A DNA stretch of 29,292 bases from JAUREX01 sp044356825 (lineage in GTDB: Bacteria > Pseudomonadota > Alphaproteobacteria > Rhodobacterales > Rhodobacteraceae), in contig JBIKVM010000011.1 in assembly GCA_044356825.1 (NCBI GenBank), positions 1 to 29,292 on the forward strand, written 5' to 3'. The notes under the pieces are model-generated. The model was not told where the DNA came from and did not search any database. It saw only the letters and a program-made list of their open reading frames with translations. Below are positions 13,628 to 20,968 of this stretch, piece after piece. The position numbers and the translations under genes were made by a program. Numbering within the stretch: position 1 is the first letter of the stretch; each line of letters starts with the position of its first letter.

Positions 13628-14842
13628 ATGACGGACGACATGCTCCACGTCATGGAATGGCACAACGGCGAGAAGGATTATTCTCCCTTCTCGGACGCAG
13701 AGATGAAACGCCGTCAGGACGATGCGCGACGCTGGATGGCCGCCAACGATGTCGATGCTGCGCTGTTCACATCCTACCATTGCATCAACTACTATTCGGG
13801 CTGGCTCTATTGCTACTTCGGCCGGAAGTACGGGATGGTGATCACCCAGGACGCGGCGACGACCATCTCGGCCGGGATCGACGGCGGCCAGCCCTGGCGG
13901 CGCAGCTTTGGCGGCAATGTCACCTACACCGACTGGCGGCGCGACAATTTCTATCGCGCGGTGCGGCAACTGACTCCGGGCGTGAGGCGGCTGGGGATCG
14001 AGTTCGACCATGTCAACCTCGACTATCGCAAGGCGCTTGAGGCAGCCCTTCCGGGCGTGGAATTCGTCGACATCGCCCAGCCCTCGATGTGGATGCGCGC
14101 GATCAAGTCGGCCGAGGAGCACAAGCTGATCCGCCAAGGCGCGCGCATCTGCGACGTGGGCGGCTGGGCGGTCGCGGGCGCTGTCAAGGCGGGCGTGCCC
14201 GAGCATGAGGTGGCGATCGCCGGCACCAACGCCATGATCCGCGAGATCGCGAAATCCTTCCCCTTTGTCGAACTGATGGACACCTGGACATGGTTCCAGT
14301 CGGGCATCAACACCGACGGCGCCCACAACCCGGTGACGAACAAGAAGGTCAAATCGGGCGAGATCCTCTCGCTCAACACCTTCCCGATGATCTTCGGCTA
14401 TTACACCGCGCTCGAGCGGACGCTCTTTTGCGACAGCGTCGATGATGCGAGCCTCGACATCTGGGAAAAGAACGTCGCGGTACACCGCCGCGGCCTCGAA
14501 CTCATCAAGCCCGGCGCGAAGTGCAACGAGATCGCGCTCGAACTCAACGACATGTATCGCGGGTGGGGGCTGCTGAAATACCGCTCCTTCGGCTATGGCC
14601 ACTCCTTCGGGGTGCTGTCGCACTACTATGGCCGCGAGGCGGGGGTGGAGTTGCGCGAGGACATCGAGACCGAGCTGAAGCCCGGCATGGTCGTGTCGAT
14701 GGAGCCGATGGTGATGCTGCCCGAGGGCATCCCGGGTGCCGGCGGCTATCGCGAGCACGACATCCTGATCGTGACCGAGACGGGCGCCGAGAACATCACG
14801 GGCTTCCCCTTCGGTCCCGAGCACAACATCATCCGCAACTGA
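13628..14842 (+). CDS. Creatinase (creatine amidinohydrolase)
   Basis: This 404-residue enzyme hydrolyses creatine to sarcosine and urea (EC 3.5.3.3) in the cytoplasm. It has the creatinase/aminopeptidase P 'pita-bread' architecture: an N-terminal domain (about residues 1-160, with 'FTSYHCINYYSGWLYCYFGR') and a C-terminal catalytic domain. The general-base histidine is His233 in 'GINTDGAHNPVT', where metal-dependent relatives have a different set of ligands. 'MWMRAIKSAEEHKLIRQGAR', 'FGYGHSFGVLSHYYGREAGV' and 'MVVSMEPMVMLPEG' are also typical. The length equals characterised creatinases. A GGGGGA site precedes the ATG. Creatininase lies convergently downstream and sarcosine oxidase farther along, which removes doubt versus a generic M24 peptidase. 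A hairpin terminator follows the gene. Confidence 0.95.
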   Translation: MTDDMLHVMEWHNGEKDYSPFSDAEMKRRQDDARRWMAANDVDAALFTSYHCINYYSGWLYCYFGRKYGMVITQDAATTISAGIDGGQPWRRSFGGNVTYTDWRRDNFYRAVRQLTPGVRRLGIEFDHVNLDYRKALEAALPGVEFVDIAQPSMWMRAIKSAEEHKLIRQGARICDVGGWAVAGAVKAGVPEHEVAIAGTNAMIREIAKSFPFVELMDTWTWFQSGINTDGAHNPVTNKKVKSGEILSLNTFPMIFGYYTALERTLFCDSVDDASLDIWEKNVAVHRRGLELIKPGAKCNEIALELNDMYRGWGLLKYRSFGYGHSFGVLSHYYGREAGVELREDIETELKPGMVVSMEPMVMLPEGIPGAGGYREHDILIVTETGAENITGFPFGPEHNIIRN

Positions 14843-14865
14843 CGCGACCAGAGCGGAAGGAACAA

Positions 14866-14890
14866 GGGGCCGGGCGACCGGCCCTAATTT
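14866..14890 (+). terminator. Rho-independent-like terminator of creatinase
   Basis: GGGCCGG (14867-14873), loop GCGA, and CCGGCCC (14878-14884) form a 7-bp GC stem followed by TAATTT. It lies 24 bases after the creatinase stop and is oriented for the + strand. Confidence 0.7.
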
Positions 14891-14917
14891 GCTGCCGCGG
14901 CACCGACCCGCACCGGT

Positions 14918-14946
14918 AAAAAGGAAAGGGGGCCGCGAAGGCCCCC
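14918..14946 (-). terminator. Rho-independent-like terminator of creatininase
   Basis: GGGGGCC (14928-14934), a five-base loop and GGCCCCC (14940-14946) form a 7-bp stem. Read on the - strand the stem is followed by TTTCCTTTTT. It lies 31 bases beyond the creatininase stop and forms a back-to-back pair with the creatinase terminator. Confidence 0.75.
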
Positions 14947-14977
14947 TGCTGCATGCCCTGCCCGAACGCGCCTTGGT

Positions 14978-15754
14978 TCAGCCGAATTCGGCCCGAAGCG
15001 CACCGACGATGCCCGCCGTGCAGACCTCGAGCAGGATGTGCCCCTTCTCGACCGAGGCGGCGCGGGGCGAGGAGAGCGTGCCCGAAGGGGGCGTCCATTC
15101 GCGCTTTACCGGATAGACATCATAGGGCGGGAAGGTCGCCGGCGGATGGTCGACCGCGCGGTCGAGGTGGACATGCTCGGGGTGGAGCGCGAGCATGAGC
15201 GAGGTTTCGAGCACACCGCCATGCTCGACATCCCAGCCCGGGAAGCCGTCGGGATAGAGCTTGGCGATCGCCTCCTTGTGGACAAAATCCCAATAGGACA
15301 GCACGACCACCTTGAGGTCGGTGATCCCGTCCCAGCGGAGTTCCCGCAGCGCGAGGTCGATGCCCTCGACGATGAACCAGGAATTCTCGAAATGCCCGTT
15401 CACAAGGCAGATCTTGCGCACGCCGTGGCGGGCGAATTCCTTGACCACGTCCTTGAGTGCGGCGACCAGCGTCGCGCCATCGAGGCTCGTGGTGCCGGGC
15501 AGGTGGTTGCCGCCGCCGGACTTCTGATGCGACTTGTAGCCATAGGTGAAGGGCGGCGCGACCAGCCCGCCGATCTCGAGCGCGACCCGGCGCGCGAACT
15601 CCGTGGGCAGCAGCACATCCACATGCAGCGGCATGTGGTGGCCGTGCTGCTCCATCGACCCGATCGGGATCAGGATGGGCGTCTCGCCCCCGCGGACGGC
15701 GGCATCATAATCGGGCCAGGTCAGCTCGGAGGCGAAGGGGGTTGCAATATTCAC
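14978..15754 (-). CDS. Creatininase (creatinine amidohydrolase)
   Basis: This 258-residue enzyme opens creatinine to creatine (EC 3.5.2.10). The metal-binding pattern of the creatininase family is present: Glu35 and His37 in 'GSMEQHGHHMP', Asp46 in 'PLHVDVLLPTEF', and His121 and Glu123 in 'LVNGHFEN'. 'SGGGNHLPGTTSLDGATL' and 'WDVEHGGVLETSLML' are also conserved. Family members include mycofactocin MftE and formamide hydrolases, but the creatinase and sarcosine oxidase neighbours make creatinine the natural substrate. The start is GTG at 15754; a GAGGG stretch lies roughly 10 bases upstream of it on the - strand. It is transcribed away from the LysR gene, with a 98-base divergent region between them, and converges on creatinase. 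Confidence 0.92.
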   Translation of the reverse strand: MNIATPFASELTWPDYDAAVRGGETPILIPIGSMEQHGHHMPLHVDVLLPTEFARRVALEIGGLVAPPFTYGYKSHQKSGGGNHLPGTTSLDGATLVAALKDVVKEFARHGVRKICLVNGHFENSWFIVEGIDLALRELRWDGITDLKVVVLSYWDFVHKEAIAKLYPDGFPGWDVEHGGVLETSLMLALHPEHVHLDRAVDHPPATFPPYDVYPVKREWTPPSGTLSSPRAASVEKGHILLEVCTAGIVGALRAEFG

Positions 15755-15817
15755 GGTGGCGGCACCCTCTGGGAAGTCGCCGAAGATCTACGTTGCCTCA
15801 TCGCCCCAAGGAAAATA

Positions 15818-15856
15818 GATTGTCGCAATCCGTTCATTGACGGGGCAAATCCATGG
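15818..15856 (+). promoter_or_regulatory. Inverted repeat and repeated box in the creatininase-LysR divergent region
   Basis: GATTG-TCG-CAATC at 15818-15830 is an interrupted palindrome of the size seen in LysR-type sites. It lies 22 bases before the LysR ATG. The exact 11-mer CAAATCCATGG at 15846-15856 overlaps that ATG and also occurs upstream of creatinase (13534-13544). Together they suggest autoregulation and control of divergent creatininase; this is inferred. Confidence 0.45.
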
Positions 15857-16746
15857 CGCGGATCACCAATCTGCCGACGGACCTGCTGCGCACCTTCCTC
15901 GCGGTGGTGGAGCTTGGCGGACACTCCAAGGCAGGGGCGGTGCTCGGGCGAAGCCAGCCCGCGATATCGCTCCAGATCCAGCGGCTCGAGGAACTCGTTC
16001 GCGCGCCGCTGCTCGCGCAGGAGGGGCGGGTGATCCACACCACCCCGGCGGGTGCGGCACTCCTGTCCTATGCGCGCGAGATGGTGCGCATCAACGACGA
16101 GGCGGTGCACTACTTCCACCGCTCCGAGATGACGGGCGTTCTGCGCATCGGCCTGCCGACGGATTACGCTGTCGCCTTCCTGCAAAATACCCTCACGACC
16201 TTCCTGCAGCAGCATCCCGATGTCGAACTCGAGATCCACTGCGACCTCAGCCGCGAGTTGCACCAGCGGCTGCGCTCGGATGAGCTCGACATCATCATCG
16301 CGACGATGCCGAAGTCGCGGATGCCCTACCTCTCGCGGGCCTGGGCCGAGCAGCCGATCTGGGCCGCCTCCGCTGCTTTCCTCCCCGATTCCACCAAGCC
16401 CGTGCCGCTCGGCGCCCATCTCGAGGGATGCGACTATCGCTCGCGGATGATCGAGGCGCTCGACGCGGCGGGGCGGCGATGGCGGATCGTCTATACCGGC
16501 CCTGGCATCTCGGGCCTGCAGAACGCGGTTCAGAACGGGCTCTGCGTGACGGCGCTGACGCGGGCCACTATGCTCGAGGGGATGCGTGAACTCTCTGAAA
16601 CCGAAGGATTTCCGCGGCTCGAACCCCTGCGCGTCGGCATGTTCTACAAGCACCCCCGGCTGTCGGCCGCCGGCCTTCAGATGGTGAGCGATCTGGTCGC
16701 GAGCCTCGAGAGCGTCGGATCGGGAATCCGCACCGTTCAAAGCTGA
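15853..16746 (+). CDS. LysR-family transcriptional regulator of the creatinine locus
   Basis: This 297-residue protein has the LysR layout. A winged helix-turn-helix occupies about residues 6-65 ('LLRTFLAVVELGGHSKAGAV', 'QPAISLQIQRLEELV'), followed by a linker helix and an effector domain from about residue 95 ('GVLRIGLPTDYAVAFLQNTL'). It starts at the ATG inside a repeated box and ends about 130 bases before the ABC substrate-binding gene. It is divergent from creatininase. LysR regulators usually control the neighbouring or divergent genes in response to a pathway metabolite, so creatinine, creatine or sarcosine is the likely inducer; that is inference. Similar boxes before creatinase and the ABC operon support a local regulon. 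Confidence 0.93.
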   Translation: MARITNLPTDLLRTFLAVVELGGHSKAGAVLGRSQPAISLQIQRLEELVRAPLLAQEGRVIHTTPAGAALLSYAREMVRINDEAVHYFHRSEMTGVLRIGLPTDYAVAFLQNTLTTFLQQHPDVELEIHCDLSRELHQRLRSDELDIIIATMPKSRMPYLSRAWAEQPIWAASAAFLPDSTKPVPLGAHLEGCDYRSRMIEALDAAGRRWRIVYTGPGISGLQNAVQNGLCVTALTRATMLEGMRELSETEGFPRLEPLRVGMFYKHPRLSAAGLQMVSDLVASLESVGSGIRTVQS

Positions 16747-16775
16747 TCCCAGCGCCCTCGCGCATAACGGACGTT

Positions 16776-16815
16776 AATCAATGGATTTCAAGAACCGATT
16801 TTGTGTGATCGGTTC
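16776..16815 (+). promoter_or_regulatory. Promoter region of the ABC operon: repeated box and 8-bp inverted repeat
   Basis: AATCAATGGATT (16776-16787) resembles the palindromic box before creatinase, and the match continues through AAGAAC. It runs into GAACCGAT (16792-16799) and ATCGGTTC (16808-16815), a perfect 8-bp inverted repeat with an 8-base spacer. A weak promoter-like pair follows (TTGTGT at 16801, TAACGT about 16 bases on). The substrate-binding gene begins at 16874 with GGGGAG 7 bases before it. Confidence 0.45.
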
Positions 16816-16873
16816 GATCCCATAACGTTCCCGATCGGAATAAAACCTCAAAACCGATCCGGGGAGACAGAAG

Positions 16874-17995
16874 ATGTTCAACGACAAGGCCGCGGCTGGC
16901 CTCACGCGCCGCTCGCTGCTTGCAACGGGGGCTGCCGTTCTGGCCACCCCGATGCTCTCGCGCCGTGCTTTCGCGCAGGCGACCGAACTCACCATGCTGG
17001 CTTGGTATGGCCATGCTGAACCCGACATGGTCGCCGAGTTCGAGGCCGAGAACAACGTCAAGTTCGTGCCGAAGTACTACACCGGCGGCGACAACATGCT
17101 GGGCCTGATCTCGCAATCGCCCCCCGGCACTTTCGACCTCATCCTCTCGGACGCCGAATATGTGCAGGCGCTGAACCAGGCGGGCTATGTCGAAGAACTC
17201 GATCCGAACGACTACGCCCTCTCCGACTATTTCCCCGAGTTCCAGAACTTCCCGGGCAACTGGGCCGACGGCAAGCTGTTCTCGATCATCACGCGCTTCG
17301 GCTTCCTCGGCGTCTCCTACAACACCGACGCGCTGACCGAGGCTGAAGCCTCGAGCTACAACGTATTTTGGGATCCCAAGCTCACGGGCAAGGTCGGCCA
17401 CTTCGACTGGCACTTGCCGAACCTCGGCCAGATGAGCCTGCTCAACGGCAACCAGGCCCCGTATGACATCGACGAGGCCTCCTGGACCGCGGTGAAGGAA
17501 AAGACCATGACGCTGCGTTCGCAGGTCGGTGGCTTCTTCGACTACGGCGGCACCTTCTCGTCGCTCAACAACGGCCAGATGCTCGCCTTCTGCGGGATCG
17601 GCGACTGGATCACGGGCACGCTCGAAAAGAGCGGCGCCAAGGTCCGCTCGGTCATCCCCGAGGAAGGTGGCCTTCAGTGGTCTGAGTGCTTCTCGATCGG
17701 CAAGGGCTCGACGAAAGCCGACCTCGCCAGGAAGTGGATCCAGCACACGACCTCGGCCAAGGGTCAGGCCCGCACGGCGCAGATGGCAGCCTATCCGGCC
17801 CTCATCCCCAACCAGAAGGGCTGGGAAGTGCTGCAGGCAGAGAACCCGGCCGAGGCCAAGCGCCAGGGCATGACCAAGGACGCCGGCAACGCCATCGATA
17901 TGATCCGCGCCGGCCGCATCCAGTATCGCCAGTGGCCGATCCAGCAGGATCTCGAAACCTGGAACGACTTCTGGTCCGAGTACAAGGGCGCCTGA
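16874..17995 (+). CDS. ABC transporter substrate-binding protein, PotD/PotF type
   Basis: This 373-residue periplasmic solute-binding protein belongs to the spermidine/putrescine-type family. The N-terminus has a twin-arginine signal ('LTRRSLLATGAAVLATP') with likely cleavage after 'RRAFAQA', so Tat export is probable. The mature domain opens 'TELTMLAWYGHAEPDMVAEF' and contains 'GTFDLILSDAEYVQALNQAG', the usual placement of binding-site aspartates and aromatics. It is the first gene of an ABC operon with two permeases and an ATPase. A strong stem-loop lies between it and the first permease, common where the binding protein is made in excess. The context suggests creatine or creatinine as ligand rather than polyamines; that specificity is inferred. 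Confidence 0.92.
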   Translation: MFNDKAAAGLTRRSLLATGAAVLATPMLSRRAFAQATELTMLAWYGHAEPDMVAEFEAENNVKFVPKYYTGGDNMLGLISQSPPGTFDLILSDAEYVQALNQAGYVEELDPNDYALSDYFPEFQNFPGNWADGKLFSIITRFGFLGVSYNTDALTEAEASSYNVFWDPKLTGKVGHFDWHLPNLGQMSLLNGNQAPYDIDEASWTAVKEKTMTLRSQVGGFFDYGGTFSSLNNGQMLAFCGIGDWITGTLEKSGAKVRSVIPEEGGLQWSECFSIGKGSTKADLARKWIQHTTSAKGQARTAQMAAYPALIPNQKGWEVLQAENPAEAKRQGMTKDAGNAIDMIRAGRIQYRQWPIQQDLETWNDFWSEYKGA

Positions 17996-18021
17996 TTCCG
18001 CGCCAGACGCATCAGGCCACG

Positions 18022-18050
18022 GTAGGCCGGCAGCGTCGCTGCCGGCCTGC
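18022..18050 (+). terminator. Intra-operon stem-loop between binding protein and permease genes
   Basis: AGGCCGGCAGC (18024-18034), loop GTC, and GCTGCCGGCCT (18038-18048) form a perfect 11-bp stem. There is no T-tract. It lies in the 81-base gap after the substrate-binding gene. Such hairpins often protect the upstream message or cause partial termination, raising binding protein over permease. Confidence 0.65.
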
Positions 18051-18076
18051 ACCCCCAGACAGGAGTGGACCTGCCG

Positions 18077-18922
18077 ATGAAACGCCCGATCACGCTCTAT
18101 AGTCTGACATTCTCGCTGCCGCTTCTGGTCTGGCAGTTGCTCTTCTTCGTCTTTCCGCTCCTGTTTCTGGTCGCGCTCAGCTTCTGGACCGTCAAGAATT
18201 TCTCGCTGCGGCCGGACTTCAACACCGCGAACTGGGCCAAGATGTATGGCCAGTCGATCTTCTGGCAGGCTTACGGCACGACCTTCGTGCTGGCCTCGGC
18301 GGCGTCGGTCCTCACGAGCGTGCTTGCCTTTCCCGCAGCCTACGCGATCGCCTTCAAGCTGTCCAAGACCGCGCAGCGCTGGGCGATCTTCCTCATGGTG
18401 ATCCCGTTCTTCACGAGCTACCTCGTGCGGGTCTATTCCTGGCAGATCTTCCTCTCGGACAACGGGATCGTGAACGTGCTGCTGGGCATCGTGGGGCTTG
18501 GGCCCTATCCGATGCTCAACACGGTCGGCGCGACGATGGTGGGCTATCTCACGCTCAGCTTTCCGCTCGTCGTGCTGCTCCAGCTCTTCAGCCTCGCCTT
18601 CATCGACCGCACCCTGATCGAGGCCGCCCACAACCTGCGCTGCGGACGCATCCGCACGATCTTCGCCGTCGTGATCCCCTCGGCGCGCGTGGGCCTGGTG
18701 ATCGCGGCGCTCTTCTGCTTCATCCTGAGCTTCGGCGATTTCGTCAGCCCGATCTATCTGGGCGGCGGCGAACCGACGACATTCTCGATCCTCATCACCG
18801 ACACCACCAAGGCCGGCCAGCAGTGGCCCCGCGCCGCGGTCATCGCGCTCACCATGATCGGGACGCTGATGGTCGTGGCCTTCGCCGCGGTGAAGTTCGC
18901 CTACAAGGGGCGCAGCAAATGA
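18077..18922 (+). CDS. ABC transporter permease, PotB type
   Basis: This 281-residue inner-membrane protein has about six hydrophobic helices and the BPD_transp_1 permease fold. The coupling (EAA) loop is near 'IDRTLIEAAHNLRCGRIRTI', where the ATPase docks. The N-terminus 'LPLLVWQLLFFVFPLLFLVA' and the conserved 'FLMVIPFFTSYLVRVYSWQI' fit the spermidine/putrescine permease family. AGGAG at 18061-18065 precedes the ATG at 18077 by 11 bases; a GTG at 18065 overlaps that site and is less likely. The stop overlaps the next permease start by 4 bases, indicating translational coupling of the two membrane subunits. Confidence 0.93.
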   Translation: MKRPITLYSLTFSLPLLVWQLLFFVFPLLFLVALSFWTVKNFSLRPDFNTANWAKMYGQSIFWQAYGTTFVLASAASVLTSVLAFPAAYAIAFKLSKTAQRWAIFLMVIPFFTSYLVRVYSWQIFLSDNGIVNVLLGIVGLGPYPMLNTVGATMVGYLTLSFPLVVLLQLFSLAFIDRTLIEAAHNLRCGRIRTIFAVVIPSARVGLVIAALFCFILSFGDFVSPIYLGGGEPTTFSILITDTTKAGQQWPRAAVIALTMIGTLMVVAFAAVKFAYKGRSK

Positions 18923-19752
18923 GCGGAGCATCCGAACTCAACCGCAGCCGCGCCGTCGACTGGGCCCTGATCGCCTATGTGATCCTCGCCTATGTCTTCA
19001 TCTTCGCCCCCATCGCGGCAAGCTTCGTCTTCTCGTTCAACTCCGACCGCTTCCCCTCGATCCCGCTCGGGGAATTCTCGCTCGAATGGTACAAGGCGGT
19101 GGCCTCTGATCCGCTCGTCTGGGAAGGCGCGCGCAACACGCTGTTCGTCGGCGTGATCGTGGGCGTGATCTCGACGGCGCTCGGCTTCGGGGCGGCCTAC
19201 ACCGATTATCGCTACAACTTCGCGGGCAAGCAGATCTATCTCGCGCTCGCGCTCTTGCCGCCGACGATCCCGGTCGTGATCCTCGGGCTCGCGATGCTTG
19301 CCTATCTGAGCCGGGTGAGCCTGTCGGGCAACGCGCTGTCGGTCATCATCAGCCATGTCGTCGTCTGCGCCCCCTTCGCGATGGCGATCATCCGCCTGCG
19401 CCTGTCGCAAATGGATCCGGCGCTCGAGGCCGCGGCCTGGAACCTCGGCGCATCCGAGTGGAAGGCGATGCGCCATGTCATCGTGCCCTTCGCGACGCCC
19501 GCCATCCTTGGCGCACTCTTCATCACAATGGCCGTCTCTTTCGACGAATTCGCCGTGGCGTGGTTCGTCTCGGGCCTGAACGAGACGCTGCCCGTCAAAG
19601 TGCTCGGCTTCCTTCAGGGGCAGGTCAGCCCGCGGATCAACGCCATCGGCAGCTTCGTCTTCATCCTCTCGATGACGCTCGTGATCCTCGCGCAGCTTCT
19701 GCTCGCGAACCGCGACGCCAGGCCCCAGCCCTCTTCCGCCGACAAGGAGTAA
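18919..19752 (+). CDS. ABC transporter permease, PotC type
   Basis: This 277-residue protein is the second membrane subunit of the importer. It has about six membrane helices and the coupling loop 'MDPALEAAAWNLGASEWKAM', a classical EAA motif. The segment 'LPPTIPVVILGLAMLAYLSR' and the 'FDEFAVAWFVSGLNETLPVK' region are typical of PotC/PotI-like proteins. The ATG overlaps the previous stop (ATGA) and the ATPase gene begins 3 bases after its stop. It forms a heterodimeric channel with the PotB-type subunit. Substrate specificity cannot be read from it; the locus suggests a guanidino compound such as creatine or creatinine. Confidence 0.93.
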   Translation: MSGASELNRSRAVDWALIAYVILAYVFIFAPIAASFVFSFNSDRFPSIPLGEFSLEWYKAVASDPLVWEGARNTLFVGVIVGVISTALGFGAAYTDYRYNFAGKQIYLALALLPPTIPVVILGLAMLAYLSRVSLSGNALSVIISHVVVCAPFAMAIIRLRLSQMDPALEAAAWNLGASEWKAMRHVIVPFATPAILGALFITMAVSFDEFAVAWFVSGLNETLPVKVLGFLQGQVSPRINAIGSFVFILSMTLVILAQLLLANRDARPQPSSADKE

Positions 19753-19755
19753 CCC

Positions 19756-20835
19756 ATGCAACGCGATACGCTCGTTTCATTCGAAGGCGTCGTGAAGCGG
19801 TTCGGCGATTTCGTCGCCGTCCAGAAGCTCGATTTCGAGATCGGCAAGGGCGAGTTCCTCGCGATCATGGGCTCGTCGGGCTGCGGCAAGACCACAACGC
19901 TGCGCATGCTCGCCGGTCTCGAGGCCCCGACCGAAGGCACCATCCGCCTCTCGGGCAAGCCGATCAACGATCTGCCGACCTGGAGCCGCGACACCCCGAT
20001 GGTCTGGCAGAGCCTCGCGCTCTTCCCCTTCCTCAACGTGCGCGAGAACGTCGAATTCGCGCTGAAGATGCGGGGCGTCGGCAAGGCCGAGCGCCGCGCG
20101 CGCGCCGAACAGTGGCTCGAGCGGATGCAGATCACCGAATTCGCCGAGCGCAACATCGCCCAGCTTTCGGGCGGGCAGCGCCAGCGCGTGGCGCTCGCGC
20201 GTTCGCTCGTGGTCGAGCCCGAGATCCTGCTGCTCGACGAACCACTCTCGGCGCTCGATGCCGCCCTCAAGGTGCGGATGCAGTCGGTGCTGAAGAACCT
20301 CCAGCGCGAGACCGGCATCACCTTCGTCTATGTCACGCACAGCCAGTCCGAGGCCTTCTCGATGGCCGACCGGGTCGTGATCATGAGCCGCGGCAAGATC
20401 GAGCAGATCGGCAGCCCGCAGGAAATCTACCGCGCGCCGCGCACCCGCTTCGTGGCCGATTTCCTCGGCTCGTCGAACCTCTTCACCGGCACGCTGCGCA
20501 AGGGCGCGGACGGCATGGAGCTCGAGACGCCGACGGGGCGGCTGAAACTCGCGGGGACCGCGGCGACGGCCGAGACCGCGACGCTCTCGGTCCTCGACAC
20601 CAAGACGCATCTGAGCGTCGACGCGCCAGCAAGCGCGGTGAACTCGGTGCCGGTGCGGGTGATCGGCGAGGAATTCGTGGGCGCCACCGCGACCGTCTAC
20701 CTCGAGACCACGCAGGGCCAGGAGATCCGCGTGCAGAAGGGCCATGACGAACTCGCGCGGCTGCCGCTCGGGATCGGGCAGAACCTGCACGCCTGGTGGA
20801 ACCCCGAAGATGCGCACCTCATCACCGAGCAGTGA
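19756..20835 (+). CDS. ABC transporter ATP-binding protein, PotA type
   Basis: This 359-residue ATPase drives the importer. Visible motifs are Walker A 'GSSGCGKTT' (residues 39-47), the Q-loop in 'MVWQSLALFPFL', the signature 'LSGGQRQR', Walker B 'ILLLDEP' and the switch histidine in 'YVTHS'. After about residue 235 comes a TOBE-type OB-fold domain, as in PotA/MalK-like ATPases that can take regulatory input. It starts 3 bases after the second permease, with GGAG about 6 bases before its ATG ('aaggagtaacccatg'). It ends the four-gene operon. The next gene is convergent, 133 bases away. Confidence 0.95.
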   Translation: MQRDTLVSFEGVVKRFGDFVAVQKLDFEIGKGEFLAIMGSSGCGKTTTLRMLAGLEAPTEGTIRLSGKPINDLPTWSRDTPMVWQSLALFPFLNVRENVEFALKMRGVGKAERRARAEQWLERMQITEFAERNIAQLSGGQRQRVALARSLVVEPEILLLDEPLSALDAALKVRMQSVLKNLQRETGITFVYVTHSQSEAFSMADRVVIMSRGKIEQIGSPQEIYRAPRTRFVADFLGSSNLFTGTLRKGADGMELETPTGRLKLAGTAATAETATLSVLDTKTHLSVDAPASAVNSVPVRVIGEEFVGATATVYLETTQGQEIRVQKGHDELARLPLGIGQNLHAWWNPEDAHLITEQ

Positions 20836-20968
20836 GCGCCTGAACGCACATCCGACCAGCTGGATCGCCTGCGGCCCGGCCGGGCGCCTGCTGCCGCTTG
20901 CCCTTGATCAGGCCCGGCGTGCCGCGGGCGCGCCCGCCCTGTCGTCCCCGGCGCCCGTCACGGCAGCA

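Noticed and set aside
16778..18931. A 717-codon open frame on the - strand across the ABC binding-protein and permease genes
   Set aside because: It is antisense to well-supported transporter genes and consists of His/Arg/Asp/Glu-rich sequence.
20874..20885. GCCCGGCCGGGC palindrome as terminator of the ABC operon
   Set aside because: The palindrome has no loop and no T-tract and such GC palindromes are frequent at this base composition.
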